Below are positions 1-12,597 of a stretch of 64,000 nucleotides of DNA, in pieces. The position numbers were made by a program, and so were the translations under genes. Source of the stretch: Circinella minor (Eukaryota; Mucoromycota; Mucoromycetes; Mucorales; Lichtheimiaceae); the NCBI GenBank assembly GCA_016758965.1, contig JAEPRB010000135.1, positions 47,487 to 111,486 of the forward strand, in the 5' to 3' direction. Positions within the stretch are counted from its first letter, which is position 1. Every line of letters begins with the position of its first letter. The notes below the pieces were generated by a model, which was not told where the DNA came from, made no database searches, and saw nothing but the letters and a program-made list of their open reading frames with translations.

Positions 1-17
1 CTTGCCATTATATATAG

Positions 18-1899
18 CCTGCTGCTGTTGCTACCGTTGGACTTCTACCAGGAATACTATTTACTTTAATATCAGGTATTGCATCGGGTACAGGTTTATA
101 CTTTTTATCAGAAAGTGCGGATCGTGTGGAAGGTCGGCATGCTTCCTTCTTTGCTGTTGCACAGCTGACTTACCCGGGTGCTGCTGTATGGTTTGATACC
201 GCAATTGCTATCAAATGTTTTGGTGTTGCTGTTAGTTATCTAATCATTATTGGAGATATCATGCCACAGGTGAGAAAATTTCTCTTTATTACATATGGAG
301 TCATATGGGATGATGTTCGGGGGGGGGGAAAGAATGGTGCTGAAAGGAGGATCTAGGCTTTTTTGTTTATATTTTTGGATTTGTGTCTGTACATTCTTTT
401 ATTTGGGGGAGTGTACGTGTATGTGCATTGCTGAGTAAAAAAAAAAGTTGACAGGTTGTTGACTTTTTGCTCTTTCCCTCCCTCCCCCCTTTTATTTACG
501 TATTAGCTTGTGTATTTATTTATTATTTATACTCTTTTTTTTTTAGGTTGTTATATCATTTGACAGTTCTATACCAAATGATTCAATTTTAATGGATCGT
601 AAATTATGGATTACTGCAGTTATGTTTGGATTATTAATTCCCTTATCTTTTAAAAGAACATTGGATTCATTCCGTCATATCAGTGCATTAGCTATTTTGG
701 CTGTTGCTTACTTGTGTGCTATCGTCATTTATTATTACTTTTTCTCTGTCGATTTCCCAAAACCACCACCTGAAGATATTGAATTGGTACATTTAACAAG
801 TGGGATTCTTGGTAAATTACCTGTTTTTATTTTTGGTTTTACTTGTCATCAAAATGTAAGCTAATTATTTACTTCATACGAGAGAGGGAGCTAATTGATG
901 AAGAGAATGAAAACATATTCTAAAACTCAATTTAATTTTTTGTTATAATATATATATATATATATATATAGTTGTTCAGTGTCCATAATGAACTTAAGCA
1001 TAACGACCGACGATCCATGGTTAGAGTTATTTTATCTTCTATTATCACTGCTGGTGTGTTTTATGAATTGATTTCAATCCTCGGATATCTCAGTTTCGGT
1101 AAACATGCAAAAGGAAATATCATTTTAGAGTGTAAGTATGAGTGTTAGTAATAGTATTGTTCATGTCTTTCCGATTTTTTTTTCTTTTTGATTTGAAAAA
1201 ATATTTGTAGTATACAAAATATTGTTATATTTATATTTTGCCTCGATTATTCTATATATATAATAATAATAATAGATCCAGTAAGTTGGTTTGTTGCTGG
1301 TGGTCGGTTAGCTATTGTTATTTGTGTCCTTTTTGGTTATCCGTTACAAATTCATCCATGTCGAGGTTCAGTTGATAAAATCTTATTAAGATTTACTAGT
1401 AATAAGGATGTTAAAAGTTCACCTTACTCTGATCCACCATCTACAATCAAACATGTTGCCATGACAACGGCATTATTAATCGGTACTTACGTTATTGCTA
1501 TTACCGTATCTCAGCTTGACTTGGTAAGTTTACTATGAGAAAAAAAAGAACAAGGAATGAAGGAGAGTGAGAAAGAAAAATATATCATTGTTAAAATAAA
1601 TGTCATGGAACTGCGTAAAAAAAAAAAAGAAGAATTGTTAAAAATTGAATTGGGTATATAATAACAATAATAATGATATTTCATTATTTTCTTCTTTCCG
1701 TTATTTTTAGGTTTTGGCGTTTGTTGGTTCAACTGGATCAACCGCAGTTTCATTCATTCTTCCTGGTTTATTTTATTTCAAATTGAATGAAAATGAACCA
1801 TGGACCTTTGCAAAGGCCAGTTCGCTTGTATTGACAATATTTGGTTTTACTGTCATGACCGTTTGTCTTACTTATAATGTTCTTAACTTGATTCGTTAG
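18..1899 (+). CDS. Vacuolar amino-acid transporter (AVT/SLC38-like), 5' truncated
   Basis: This is the 3' part of an amino-acid/auxin permease family transporter that probably moves amino acids across the vacuolar membrane. Exons read as 18-269, 547-855, 972-1131, 1276-1523 and 1711-1899, all GT-AG and phase-consistent, giving 385 residues; bases 1-17 look like the end of an intron. Family hallmarks are IKCFGVAVSYLIIIGD in the first exon, FGFTCHQN followed directly by a FSVHNEL-type segment across an intron, and GYPLQIHPCR later. Several hydrophobic helices are visible, including the last one at the C terminus. The start codon and first helices lie left of the window. Yeast AVT5/AVT6/AVT7-type proteins are the closest group I recall; which one is not resolved. 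Confidence 0.88.
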
Positions 1900-2397
1900 C
1901 AAAGTTATTCTTTTATTAATTTTTTATTCCATTATAATCGCCATTCTTGTTATCTTTTTATTTTATCTTCTTAAGTATATAGAACCATCAATTAGCCGAC
2001 CAACTTTTTTTTTTCATTGTTTAATATTTTCTCTCTTTATATTTATTTTCTTTCAACAAATACCCATACACCACATTTTATATAAGCACTTCACTCCTCC
2101 TCCCTACCTATTCTTTCTCTCTTTGACAACTGCCCCCCTTACAACTATTTAGCATAGTAACCCTATACCATACTTGTCGATTTGTTGGTCCCCATGACAA
2201 TTTGACAATGAAGATGTTAATTGCTATATAAGGCTCTGTGCCGATGAAAGTTAATAAATTTGATAATCCTTTCTTCATTGCTATTACTCTTACTCCTTAT
2301 ATATATAAAGTCATTTTATTCATTTGTTATTTTAACTCTACACTTTTTTTCACTCTTTCTTTTTTTTATTCCTACTAACCACACAAAATTCAAGCAA
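1900..2397. promoter_or_regulatory. Intergenic region with candidate core promoter of the Myb/SANT gene
   Basis: The region holds the transporter 3' UTR, pyrimidine-rich stretches and a TATATAAG at 2225-2232 lying 166 bp before the downstream ATG at 2398. A CT-rich tract at about 2340-2380 follows and would suit a transcription start. The 46 codons open upstream of 2398 encode almost only Leu/Phe/Ile and I treat them as untranslated leader. Confidence 0.4.
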
Positions 2398-3126
2398 ATG
2401 CATTTATACCAGGAACAAGAGCGACATAATCAATGTTGTAATTCCACTGTCAGTGCACAATCATCTCCTTCATCTACATTATCATCATTATCATCATTTG
2501 AAGGCTATCGGAAAGTAACTATGGCCCCACCGTCTCCTCCACCCACATCATTAGCCGAGTCTTTTTTTGATTGCATATCAACTCAGAACAAGCAACAACA
2601 ACTTTCTTCATACCATCCAACAAAAGAAGAACAAGAACAAATGGATTCACGAACGGCTGATGAACGAACGGCTACAGTTGGTCTTTTAATACTTCGATAC
2701 GGACACTCTAACAACGATTCAGGATTCTCAACAAGTAGCACTACATCATTATCTTCTAGCACAACATTAAATAGTATTGCCGCTACTTTTATAACAGACT
2801 TTTTTGAAGCGAATGACACAACAAGTACAACAAAAGTTGTAACATTAAAACAAAGTAATACCTCAAGTCGTCGACGTCAACGTCAAAAACGAGGAGATAA
2901 ACCCAATAAAAGATTTAGTAAAAAGAAACCAAGATGGCAAGATCCAGAACGAGGTGTTTTGTTTAAAGCAATTATTCAAGACAAAAATTTGGAAGATATG
3001 TCTACGTTTAATTGGGATAAGATTGCTAACGTGGTTGGTCGTTGTGGCAAAGCTTGCAAAGATCAATGGCGCCGTGAAATTCTTCCGGCATTAAAAAAAA
3101 GTGTTGGTATTGAAGACAGAAAATAA
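2398..3126 (+). CDS. Myb/SANT-like DNA-binding protein
   Basis: Intronless gene of 242 residues from ATG 2398. The frame stays open upstream to 2260, but that part is a hydrophobic reading of a pyrimidine-rich leader, so I chose the internal ATG. The N-terminal two thirds are Ser/Thr/Gln-rich and probably disordered. A basic stretch (RRRQRQKRGDK) precedes a C-terminal Myb/SANT-like helix-turn-helix at about residues 180-240, with spaced aromatic residues (PRWQDPERG, TFNWDKIANVVGR, CKDQWRREILPALKK). This implies sequence-specific DNA binding in the nucleus. The target and role are unknown. A TATA-like element lies upstream. Only one Myb repeat is seen. Confidence 0.75.
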   Translation: MHLYQEQERHNQCCNSTVSAQSSPSSTLSSLSSFEGYRKVTMAPPSPPPTSLAESFFDCISTQNKQQQLSSYHPTKEEQEQMDSRTADERTATVGLLILRYGHSNNDSGFSTSSTTSLSSSTTLNSIAATFITDFFEANDTTSTTKVVTLKQSNTSSRRRQRQKRGDKPNKRFSKKKPRWQDPERGVLFKAIIQDKNLEDMSTFNWDKIANVVGRCGKACKDQWRREILPALKKSVGIEDRK

Positions 3127-3403
3127 TTATTTTCTTGTGGTTCGTTTTCTCTCTCCCTCTCCCTTTTTCCATCATTGTTTATTATTATTATTATTATTAT
3201 TTTTAAGTTTATTTTTTTTGGTTGTGTATAGGTGTTGGTTTCGATTGTAATTTTTTTTATTTTTTATAAAAAATAAAGATAGCAAGAAAATCAATAATAC
3301 ACATATATAAATGCATTATATATAGAAATAAATAAATAAAATAGAAAATATTGTTATGCTATGAATGATACTAAGAATAAGAATGTTTATATTACTTTTT
3401 TTT

Positions 3404-5623
3404 TTACATGAATTGACGACGGTTTAAAAAGCTAAGTAAATCATATTTAGTAGCTACACCAAGACACCATTTTCGATTAATATCTGTGATAACTGCAAAT
3501 GAATTCTTGTCAAAGAATTTGGCTATATATTTATAACAAAGAATATTGTTATTATGATAATTAAAGTTAATAATATGCAAGAGCGATGATAAAATAACAA
3601 TTTTTTTTTAAAAAAAATAAACATTACCAAGATCAGCCAAACTAGTATCTGGCGTAATAATTTCATATTTGCTAGTGCTACTACCCTTCTTTTTAAACCC
3701 ATACATACATTGTTCTACAGGAGTATTTGGCTTGATGGCATTATGTTCCAATCGCTCTTGAAGTGTTGTTAATGATACATAACCAACTAATTTCTTATTA
3801 TCCGTTCGAATGACTGGAAGTTGTGAGAATTCACGCTCCATCATCATATCAAGAGCATATGATGCCGAAGCAGTAGGAGGAATAGTAACTGCAGCTGGTA
3901 ATTGTAAATCTTCCACACTGGCCTAAATAATAATATTATTAATAACGAAAATTAATAAAAAAAAAACTCTTGTTACTTGTTTTTTTCCCCCTTTTTTTCA
4001 ATCTAATCATTTTTATATACACTAAAAGTAAACTTACTGCACGGTATCGATCCATTGATAAGAATTCAAGTTCTTGAGTAATAATATCATCTGCCAAATT
4101 ATTTTCGAGTAACCATTCATCATTCAACAAAGTTGATGTATAATTTTTGGCTGTATCGTTTAAAAGTACCACACTTCTATATTCATGGGTAGTAGAGTTT
4201 CGTTGAAGACTATTGGCATGCTGTGTTGCTGCAGCAACCACAGCACCAGAAGAAGGACCACACAAAATACCTTCATGACGAATTAATCTTCGTGCAGTAG
4301 AGAAAGCATCTCGATCTGTCACTTTGAACCATGTGTCTACGACACTTTGATCCAATGCTGGTGGAACAAAGTTATTACCCATATCTTCAATTTTCCAATC
4401 CTAAAATTATTTTATATTCAATTAGTTTTTTAATAGCTCATATTTTCATCAATATTTTTTCATTTACCAAGAAATGATGGTGTTCTTTATCATCAGAATT
4501 GGCAAGGACTGAATTTGCTGGTTCTACAGCCATAATCTATTCATAACACCCCCAGTAAAAAAAATCAAAGTGTAAGAAATTATTCATAAAAAAAAAAAAG
4601 ATATAAAAGAATGAGTAAAGTTGTATGGTTTACAATAAAAAGAATGATAGCAACAACAAAAATAACAAGATATTTTTCATTTAACATCCTTCAAGGTTAA
4701 AAAAAAAAAAAAAAAAACTCTTTCCTTACCTTAATATGGGGCATTTTAGCCTTTAATATTTTTGCAAGCTTCGTAACCACTACACCAGTTTCAACACCTA
4801 CAAACAAAAAATCAAATTCCATCTTGGTTTGTTGTAAAATTTCCTCCGCTAAATCCTCATAACAATTCTGTTTTAACTTGGTTTCATCCAATACGACTGC
4901 ATTTGGTAATTGTTCTGCCAATTTAGTAGCTAATACGTAAGGACTTTCGGGAGCACCTGGTCGAGCTTCGTTAGGTGATCGAACAATTTCTGCACCTAAG
5001 GCTTTAAGCATTTGAATACGATCATTTGAGGTACGTTCGGGAACAATAGCTAATACACGTCTTTGTTGATCTCTTCTTTTTTTTGCCGCAAGACTAGCAA
5101 CGGCAAGACCCAAGTTACCCGAAGTAGGGACGATCAAGGTTTGTTTGTCGCCATACTCTAAAATAAAAAATTGTTATTATGATTTTTTTTTTTTTTTTTT
5201 GAAAAGGTTGGTTTTTGTTTTCTTGTTTTTCGCTACTAAAGCAAACCCGCTTTCTGATTTGATATAAAGAAAAACACGAACATAATAATGTCAATGAGAA
5301 AAAAAAAAGTTTTTTTTTTTTACCTTCAAGCAAATACTTTGCAACACGATCTTTGATGCTTCCAGTAGGATTAGCTAACTCCAATTTACCGAGTAATTGA
5401 ACTATTACATGTTTGGTGAGTTAAATGAGCGCGTCATAAGAGCGAAAAAAAAAAAGGTTTAGAAAACGAAAAACAGGATGTCAAAACGTTCTATTCAGAA
5501 AAAAATGAAAAAATAAAATAAAAATAAACCTTTGCTTGGATGAAAAAGTTTGACCATAGGAGTCAAACCAATGCCATCGGAAATAGCATCTGTAATAGGT
5601 GGTGGTTGACGTTCAAGTGGCAT
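3404..5623 (-). CDS. Cystathionine beta-synthase-like PLP enzyme with CBS domains
   Basis: Seven exons on the minus strand: 5623-5530, 5401-5324, 5157-4730, 4536-4468, 4400-4038, 3922-3628 and 3522-3404, giving 481 residues. The family condenses serine and homocysteine to cystathionine. A fold-type II PLP domain is followed by a C-terminal CBS pair (LPVIRTDNKKLVGYVS; FAVITDINRKWCLGVATKYDL). The PLP lysine is K48 in TGSIKDR, and SGN is kept at about 70-72. Oddities: the N-terminal motif reads IGLTPMVKL instead of IGNTPLVRL, SGNTG reads SGNLG, and the phosphate-binding loop expected as GTGGT reads ETGVV at about 180-184. No N-terminal heme segment is present, as in yeast. It may be a divergent paralogue, so canonical activity is not assured. 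It is divergent to ATG8. Confidence 0.85.
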
Positions 5624-6817
5624 TTTATATTATACGTTTCTAAAAACCTTGTTTTGATGATTTTTTTTTTTTTTGCGTTCTTGGTTATACTACAGGCAAT
5701 GCAAAGGTTGTGTTGCACGGTAAAAATAGGGCTCCGCTTATTTTTGATTGATTTACTTACTGTTTTACTCAGCTATTCATTTTGACTCATTTTATGCAAA
5801 ATAATAATAGTTGGAGCAGAGATATTAATGATAAGATGTATTATTTATCATGTTGGACAATTCCATGTAAAAATAAATCTAATCAGAATAAAATTGATTA
5901 AATTCATGCTAAAATCCTGTTTCATCATTTAATCGTTCTCTATTAAAAAAAAAAAAAACTTAATAGTATCCGTGAACATGAATGATAATTACAGCCCACC
6001 ATCGATCAAAAGTGGATCAACATTATTAATACGTACCTTTTGATTAGTATATTGCTTATCAAATAATGGTACCATATCGATTAATACATATATACTGCTG
6101 TTAATATATATATATATCATTATATTATATGTGTATAATTAACAATAATTAACTGATAAATTATTTACTAGGCTTCAGTGATAAAATAAGTAATCCCACC
6201 AAATTTTTCCCCTTCCCTCATTTTATCCCCCAGGAATTATATAAGCGCCAAATATTTCTAATACGTACGTAATAATAATGTTACTGCGCAACAAAAAGCA
6301 AAAATATACAACGTAACGGGTATTAGCGCCTCCACGTTCTTTATATAATTGTTAATTACGTAGTTGTATTGTGATTCCTTTTTTATTATTGTTGGTGGTA
6401 TGTTCTATGGTAGTAGCACGAGGTTTTATAAAATAGAAAATTGATGGCTCATATCATAATAATTTTATATTAAATGTAATCATAGCAATAATAAGAAATT
6501 ACATATATTTCTTTCGTGGGGGGTTCCTGCTTCGCTCACATGGTACTACGCAATAAAATAAAATAAAAAGGTCACGGGCGCAGCATGGACCTATCTATTC
6601 GCTTGACGACAGTCAGGTGCAATCAAAAAGAGCGATCATGCTCTTGCGTTGCATGATACAACTCTTTTTTTTTTTGTCTTTTTTTTTAGCTCTCCTATTT
6701 TATTTTTTCTTCTCTCTTTTTTTTCTTCTTCTTCTTCTTCTTTCTCTCTTTTTTCAATAACTTCAAATAATAAACATACAACTTCCATCTCAACTTTCTC
6801 CATTTTAAGAAACAACA
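5624..6817. other. Divergent intergenic region between CBS-like gene and ATG8
   Basis: About 1.2 kb separate two head-to-head start codons, so it should hold both promoters. It is AT-rich with TA runs near 6100-6120 and a CT-rich tract at 6660-6760 just upstream of the ATG8 start. I see no other gene. Confidence 0.5.
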
Positions 6818-7540
<723 letters not shown>

Positions 7541-8031
7541 ATGGGTCAATCACTCTTCCTCTCCTCCTCCCCTCTCGCCAACTGCTTCTTTTACCGTTTA
7601 TGTGTTTTATTTTTATTTTTTATTTCCACTTTCACTATAACAACAACTATAACAACAATAACTAAGAACATTCATCACTATTTTGCACGATTGTAAACAT
7701 TTCAACATACAACAACAAACATACACACTATTACATGAAGGATAGTTAGGATTGATTATGACTAAATATTTTGCTTTTTTTTTTTTTATTACACTCGAAG
7801 CAATAACAAAGATATAAAGTTTGTTTGCTAGATAAAGAAATAATATTAGAAACTGTTAGTCTTTATAAACAATAATAACAACTTGTATAAAATGAAATTG
7901 GAAAATAATAAAAATAATAATAATATTGTTTTCTTATAAGTATTAAGTGATTGATAAAGTAAAGTAAATATTTAATATTGTCAATGGAAGAAACTAATTT
8001 TATTATTATCTGACAGCTACATCCTATGTAC

Positions 8032-8067
<36 letters not shown>

Positions 8068-9580
8068 ATTCATTAATTTTTATTATTGTTACAAGTTTGT
8101 AGTATAAAACATGTAGAGAGATTTCAAATAAGGAAATATTTCCATTGTGATCACGTCCATGCTTTCTTGTACATGTATTTACTAAGGATAATTCGGTAGA
8201 AAGTAAAATATAAAAAGAGGTCCATATTCCAATTAAATAATGAACAATATCCACAGTGTTTTGTTGACTTGTTGAATAACATGGTATTATAGTAGGTTTT
8301 CATTAGTTTGATTGGTCTTTTTGGATTTGAAAATACCAGAAAAACTTTGAACGGTTTAATAAAAGAAGAAGCTTTAATATTTGTTAGAATTCGTCATGTT
8401 ACAAGAAATATACTTGGCAAACCGTCCTTTATACATACAAACATATATTTCATTCTTACACCAAACCATGAATCTTGAAAATTTTTCTGTCGAACTTCTA
8501 TTTAAGTGATCCTGCGACTCCCATTTTTTTTTCTCATCGGATCCAGTTTCAGTAGTACATGCAACTAAAAATACACATTGACACCCCAAATAACTATTAT
8601 ATATATATATATAGTATGCAGTACGTAATCCGGAGCAGTTGAGATACGTAGTATTATGTAGTTTCATCTTTAAAACTGGTCGTGTATCCTGTATCCAATA
8701 TATATTTTCTTAATAGTGATATATTACTTTTTTATGATATTTTCAATATATCTTTCTCTCATTCATCTTTTAGGTTCTTTATGTCTTTCGATAAATAAAC
8801 GAATCCTCGATTAATATCTTCAGCTCTGTGCAATATAATAGAGGAATTGATAATAACTTATATAACTATAAGCAGAGTATCTGTCTAGTACTTCTGTGCT
8901 GCTCTTTACACAATGGCCATTTCGATTTTTTTTTATATAACGTTTTCCTTAACAGGCAAAGTAGTCAAGACAAATGATATCCACTTTTCCGTGAACAATG
9001 GTTTTTTGAAAGATATAGAGTAGCTCGAATGACAGAGTGCATATGTATTATATAATGGTTTTATAAATAACCGAAAAGCCAAAGATATTATTATATATAA
9101 AAAAATGAGAAATATAAATGTAAACAGCACCAAACGATTATTGTTTATTCAAACTTTTTTAAGCAACAAGCATAATCACTTATAGTCCCAATAGCATCTT
9201 TTTTCGGTATATTTCAACTTGACAATGATAATATATCAACCAATTGTTCCTCTTTCCAATAATCCTTGTTCAACCCTTTCATCACCCCCTTTGTATTATT
9301 TTCATCCTTCAAGAATAACACCCTTCCCCATTTTTCCCAGTTACTATCATAATGCTGTGTGTGATAAACCCTATTCCCGCAACAAGTGAAATATCGTCGA
9401 TAAAGTATTACATAAATAGTGAAAGAGCTAGAAAAGAGAACTTGTGTGTATTTCTTTAATATAATATAAAAAAAATCAAGAGATAATTAATCTACAACAA
9501 GAATGTCTTGACTATATGTTGCTCCGAGTTGTTCATTTTATCGCTCAGTAAACAAATAAAAAAGAAAAAAAAGATCCTCT
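7541..9580. other. AT-rich intergenic region, no supported gene
   Basis: The region contains the ATG8 3' UTR and a T30 tract at 8035-8064. Open frames of 60-97 codons occur on the minus strand (8374-8667 and 8933-9133) but show no domain, start context or splice logic, and I consider them chance. Confidence 0.4.
8035..8064. repeat. Poly-T tract (T30)
   Basis: Uninterrupted run of 30 T following four C. On the minus strand this is an A30 tract, which could be the tail of an old retroposed insertion or simple homopolymer expansion. Confidence 0.9.
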
Positions 9581-10095
9581 TTAAAGGTTGAGCTTGGTGT
9601 GGCGCCAGTTGCGTCTCTTGGCGTTCCAGCTAATTTAAAAATGAATTTATTTTTTACACAGTTAATAAATTATTTTCCAATAGACTTTGTTTTTAATTTC
9701 ACAGTACATGAAAGAAAGGTTCCTCATGCAAAAGTTTTTTGTTTTTGTTTTAAAATAATAATAATAATAATAATTACCGGATCTTGGTGTCAGTCTTCAT
9801 GCGGAACCAGTGGGGAAGGGGACGGTTCTGCTTTTGCTTCTTGCCAAGCTTGACCTTGGTTCTGAACGACTTGTTGGAAGGCTAAAATGATATTATAGAA
9901 TTTTGGTGAATTAGCGAATGTGAATCGTATTTCTGGTTTTTTTTTTTTTCCCTCGTTATATCGGTTCGTATTTTTTCGTAATCGATCCATCTAATTCATC
10001 CATCCATCCGTTTGTGTTTTTGTTGTAACGTTTTTCGTAATGAATCCATCCATTTATCTATTCTTTTTCCCATCTTTCTTAATTCAACCTACCAT
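9581..10095 (-). CDS. RPL39: Large ribosomal subunit protein eL39
   Basis: Three coding exons on the minus strand: the ATG alone at 10095-10093, then 9881-9778 and 9629-9581, for 51 residues, exactly the eL39 length. Diagnostic motifs are [26 protein letters not shown] and [14 protein letters not shown] at the C terminus. The protein lines the peptide exit tunnel of the 60S subunit. The first-exon placement rests on an ATG followed by a GTAGGT donor with phase 0 matching the acceptor at 9882; the two later exons are certain. The sequence uses more G and C than its surroundings, as expected for a highly expressed gene. It is too short and split to show as a long open frame. Confidence 0.93.
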
Positions 10096-11895
10096 TTCGA
10101 TTTCTTATACCAACGAAAGAGGAAGTTTCAAAGTATTCCGCCTGCACACGCTATAGTACACTACCCGCTCCATTCGAAGCTCGGACCATACAATCAGCTG
10201 AATTCGAAATTTTTCGACAGTTTCGAATAATCACTTTCGCCTCCATCATGCGTTACATATTTTTTATTTCCATGGTGATAAAATATAACCATGGAAACCT
10301 TCACTTATTTGTTTATTCTTATTAGAGAGTATTAGAAAATCCAACTTTTAATACAATGTACTATAAATTACGCAATATGTTAAAATTATAAGAAAATGAT
10401 CTGCAAAAAAAAAAAAAAATTGATACATGGACTTACGAGATACATATATATACACAATAATCTCACTAATGGTTTTTGGAGAGTATGTATCATATCGCTG
10501 TACATACAACAAAATAAATGCATACTACAGATTATTCACGAGATCAGCATTTACTTACCTTTTGTGGAACAACATGATAGAAAAAATTCCCTTCTAACAA
10601 GGTCCATGAGTACAGAGATTGCATGGATGACAAGAAGTAGACGGAATAATATTATATGTATATATGGTATTGGAATTTTTAGCTGTTAGATGATAAATAT
10701 TGTACAAAGACAAAGTCATAGAGTACATTTGCTTTAATTCTATTCAAGAAAATACACAGGAGATAACTTTTCGTTTGTTTATTAAGTATTAATCAAAAAT
10801 TGCAAAGTTTACTAGCAAACAAAAGCTGTGTATGTTGCTCCCAACAATATGAAATAAATAAAAATAGTGTATCATTCTTTTTATTATAATAGACACAAAC
10901 ACATTGAAAAGCAAAAGTTAGTATTAATATGATGCATTGGAGAATTATTTTGTTACCAGATGAAATATACTGGACCAGAGTTACACCAATCTATGCCTCC
11001 CAAACTCTTACCGTTCCACTCCTGCTTCCAAATATCCACCTCAAAAAAAAAAATCGAATAGAACACATCAGACAAACATTTTCAGGGAACTAATCTATAA
11101 CATAGCAGCAATAGTAAGAATAGTATATTGATAGCTTACAGAATTAGTAAACAATGCAACAAAAACAAAAATTACTCAAAAAAAAAAATGAATTACAAGA
11201 AATACTATGAGAAAAATCAAGAAGATCCAATGATTATATTCGGGTTGCAAAAAAAAAACAGACAATCGAAAAAAACGATGATAATACTGTAGTCAAGTAA
11301 AAACTAAATTTTTAAATATTCAAAAGAGCCTTGTTATATAAGTAGTTATGAGATACTTTTTACCTCTTCTTTCTAATACAAAGTTCATTGCTCTCGTTGA
11401 TACGTAGCAAAAGGTGTTAACCTCCTCACACAATAAAGCCAGTTAAAATAAAGAAATAAATAAAAAGGAAAAACCTTTATTTTAACTGTTCTTTTCTTAT
11501 ATGATTATCAAGCATCTTGTTGAGTGATAGCACATAATATAATATAAATTCGTGATCACTTCAATTCATAAGTTCAATAGTATAACACACCAAATCCTGT
11601 TATTAGGAAGCCGTTGTCAACAAGTTTTATTAAATGCGGAACCACCATCCCCACTTTCAATTATGGATTAGTAATCCCATATTACACTGCCTTCAGCGTT
11701 GACCGGCACAACATGTCTATTTTTATCTTTGACATAACCACCTTGAAACATAAAGCTTTAACCACCAGTTTGTGTCACGTAGTGGCAATCCTGCAGGGTA
11801 AAAAAAAAATTATTGAGATAGTATAAATATCAAGGGTCCGGGCGTATATATTTCGCTTTCTTTCAAATTTCTTTTTCTTTAAAAAAAAGAAAAAT
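10096..11895. other. Intergenic region between RPL39 and the beta-lactamase-like gene
   Basis: The first 150 bp upstream of RPL39 hold three TTCGAA palindromes and are the likely RPL39 promoter. A 54-codon frame at 10929-11093 and frames at 10396-10689 and 11614-11826 have no recognisable content. The rest is AT-rich. Confidence 0.4.
10173..10227. promoter_or_regulatory. Three TTCGAA palindromes upstream of RPL39
   Basis: TTCGAA occurs at 10173-10178, 10203-10208 and 10222-10227, about 80-130 bp upstream of the RPL39 start codon. Clustered identical palindromes at this distance suggest transcription-factor sites; the factor is unknown. Confidence 0.4.
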
Positions 11896-12565
11896 ATGAC
11901 AACAAGTAAAGAGGGTCAGCCCACAAATTTACCCGAAATAATTGAAAATGACACAACGACGAAAAGAACAACACATTCTATATTCAAAAAAGTAGTGGTT
12001 CAACTGACAACGGTCGGAATTGTATTAGGATCAATTGGCCTAAGACGATACGTTACTGGCGGCCCATATAGCCCCTGGTCATGTTCAGTCTTTGGATACC
12101 AATGCGACCGACTTTATGATTTTCAATTTAATGGATATGTTCATGAAGATTATATTTCTGCTGAAAGTGTATTCAAGAAAAACTTTTATACTGGCGAAGA
12201 AGTAGGTGCGGCCACAGCTGCGTACGTTGATGGTGAGTTGGTTTTGGATATTCAAGGTGGTTGGCAAGACCCAGTAAAAAAAATTCCTTACACCAATAAA
12301 ACCTTACAAATGGTTTTCTCAAGTACAAAGGCTTTGGTGAGTATGTTTTGTTTTTGTCACGTATACGCCACCCTATTTGTCGAGATAATTTATCTTTGTC
12401 ATACCAAAGTATATATACTCAGCCTCCCTGTGCTGTAATTACTTAGACGTCAATCGTGGTCGCTCAATTTATTGAAAAAGGTGTTTTGGATTATGAAGAA
12501 AAAATTTCAACATATTGGCCTGAATTTGCCCAAGGCAATAAGGAGAATGTCACATTAAGCGATTT

Positions 12566-12597
<32 letters not shown>

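Noticed and set aside
2260..2397. 46-residue hydrophobic N-terminal extension of the Myb/SANT protein
   Set aside because: It is a Leu/Phe/Ile reading of a pyrimidine-rich leader downstream of a TATA-like element; the ATG at 2398 begins the plausible protein.
9790..9990. Minus-strand 66-codon frame over RPL39
   Set aside because: It is a wrong-frame reading of RPL39 exon 2 and intron 1; the other frame encodes the true eL39 sequence.
9630..10092. snoRNA inside an RPL39 intron
   Set aside because: No convincing paired C and D boxes were seen in either intron on the minus strand.
10929..11093. 54-residue plus-strand frame beginning with two Met codons
   Set aside because: Length is within chance for this DNA, no domain, and a long A run lies inside it; possible relic but unsupported.
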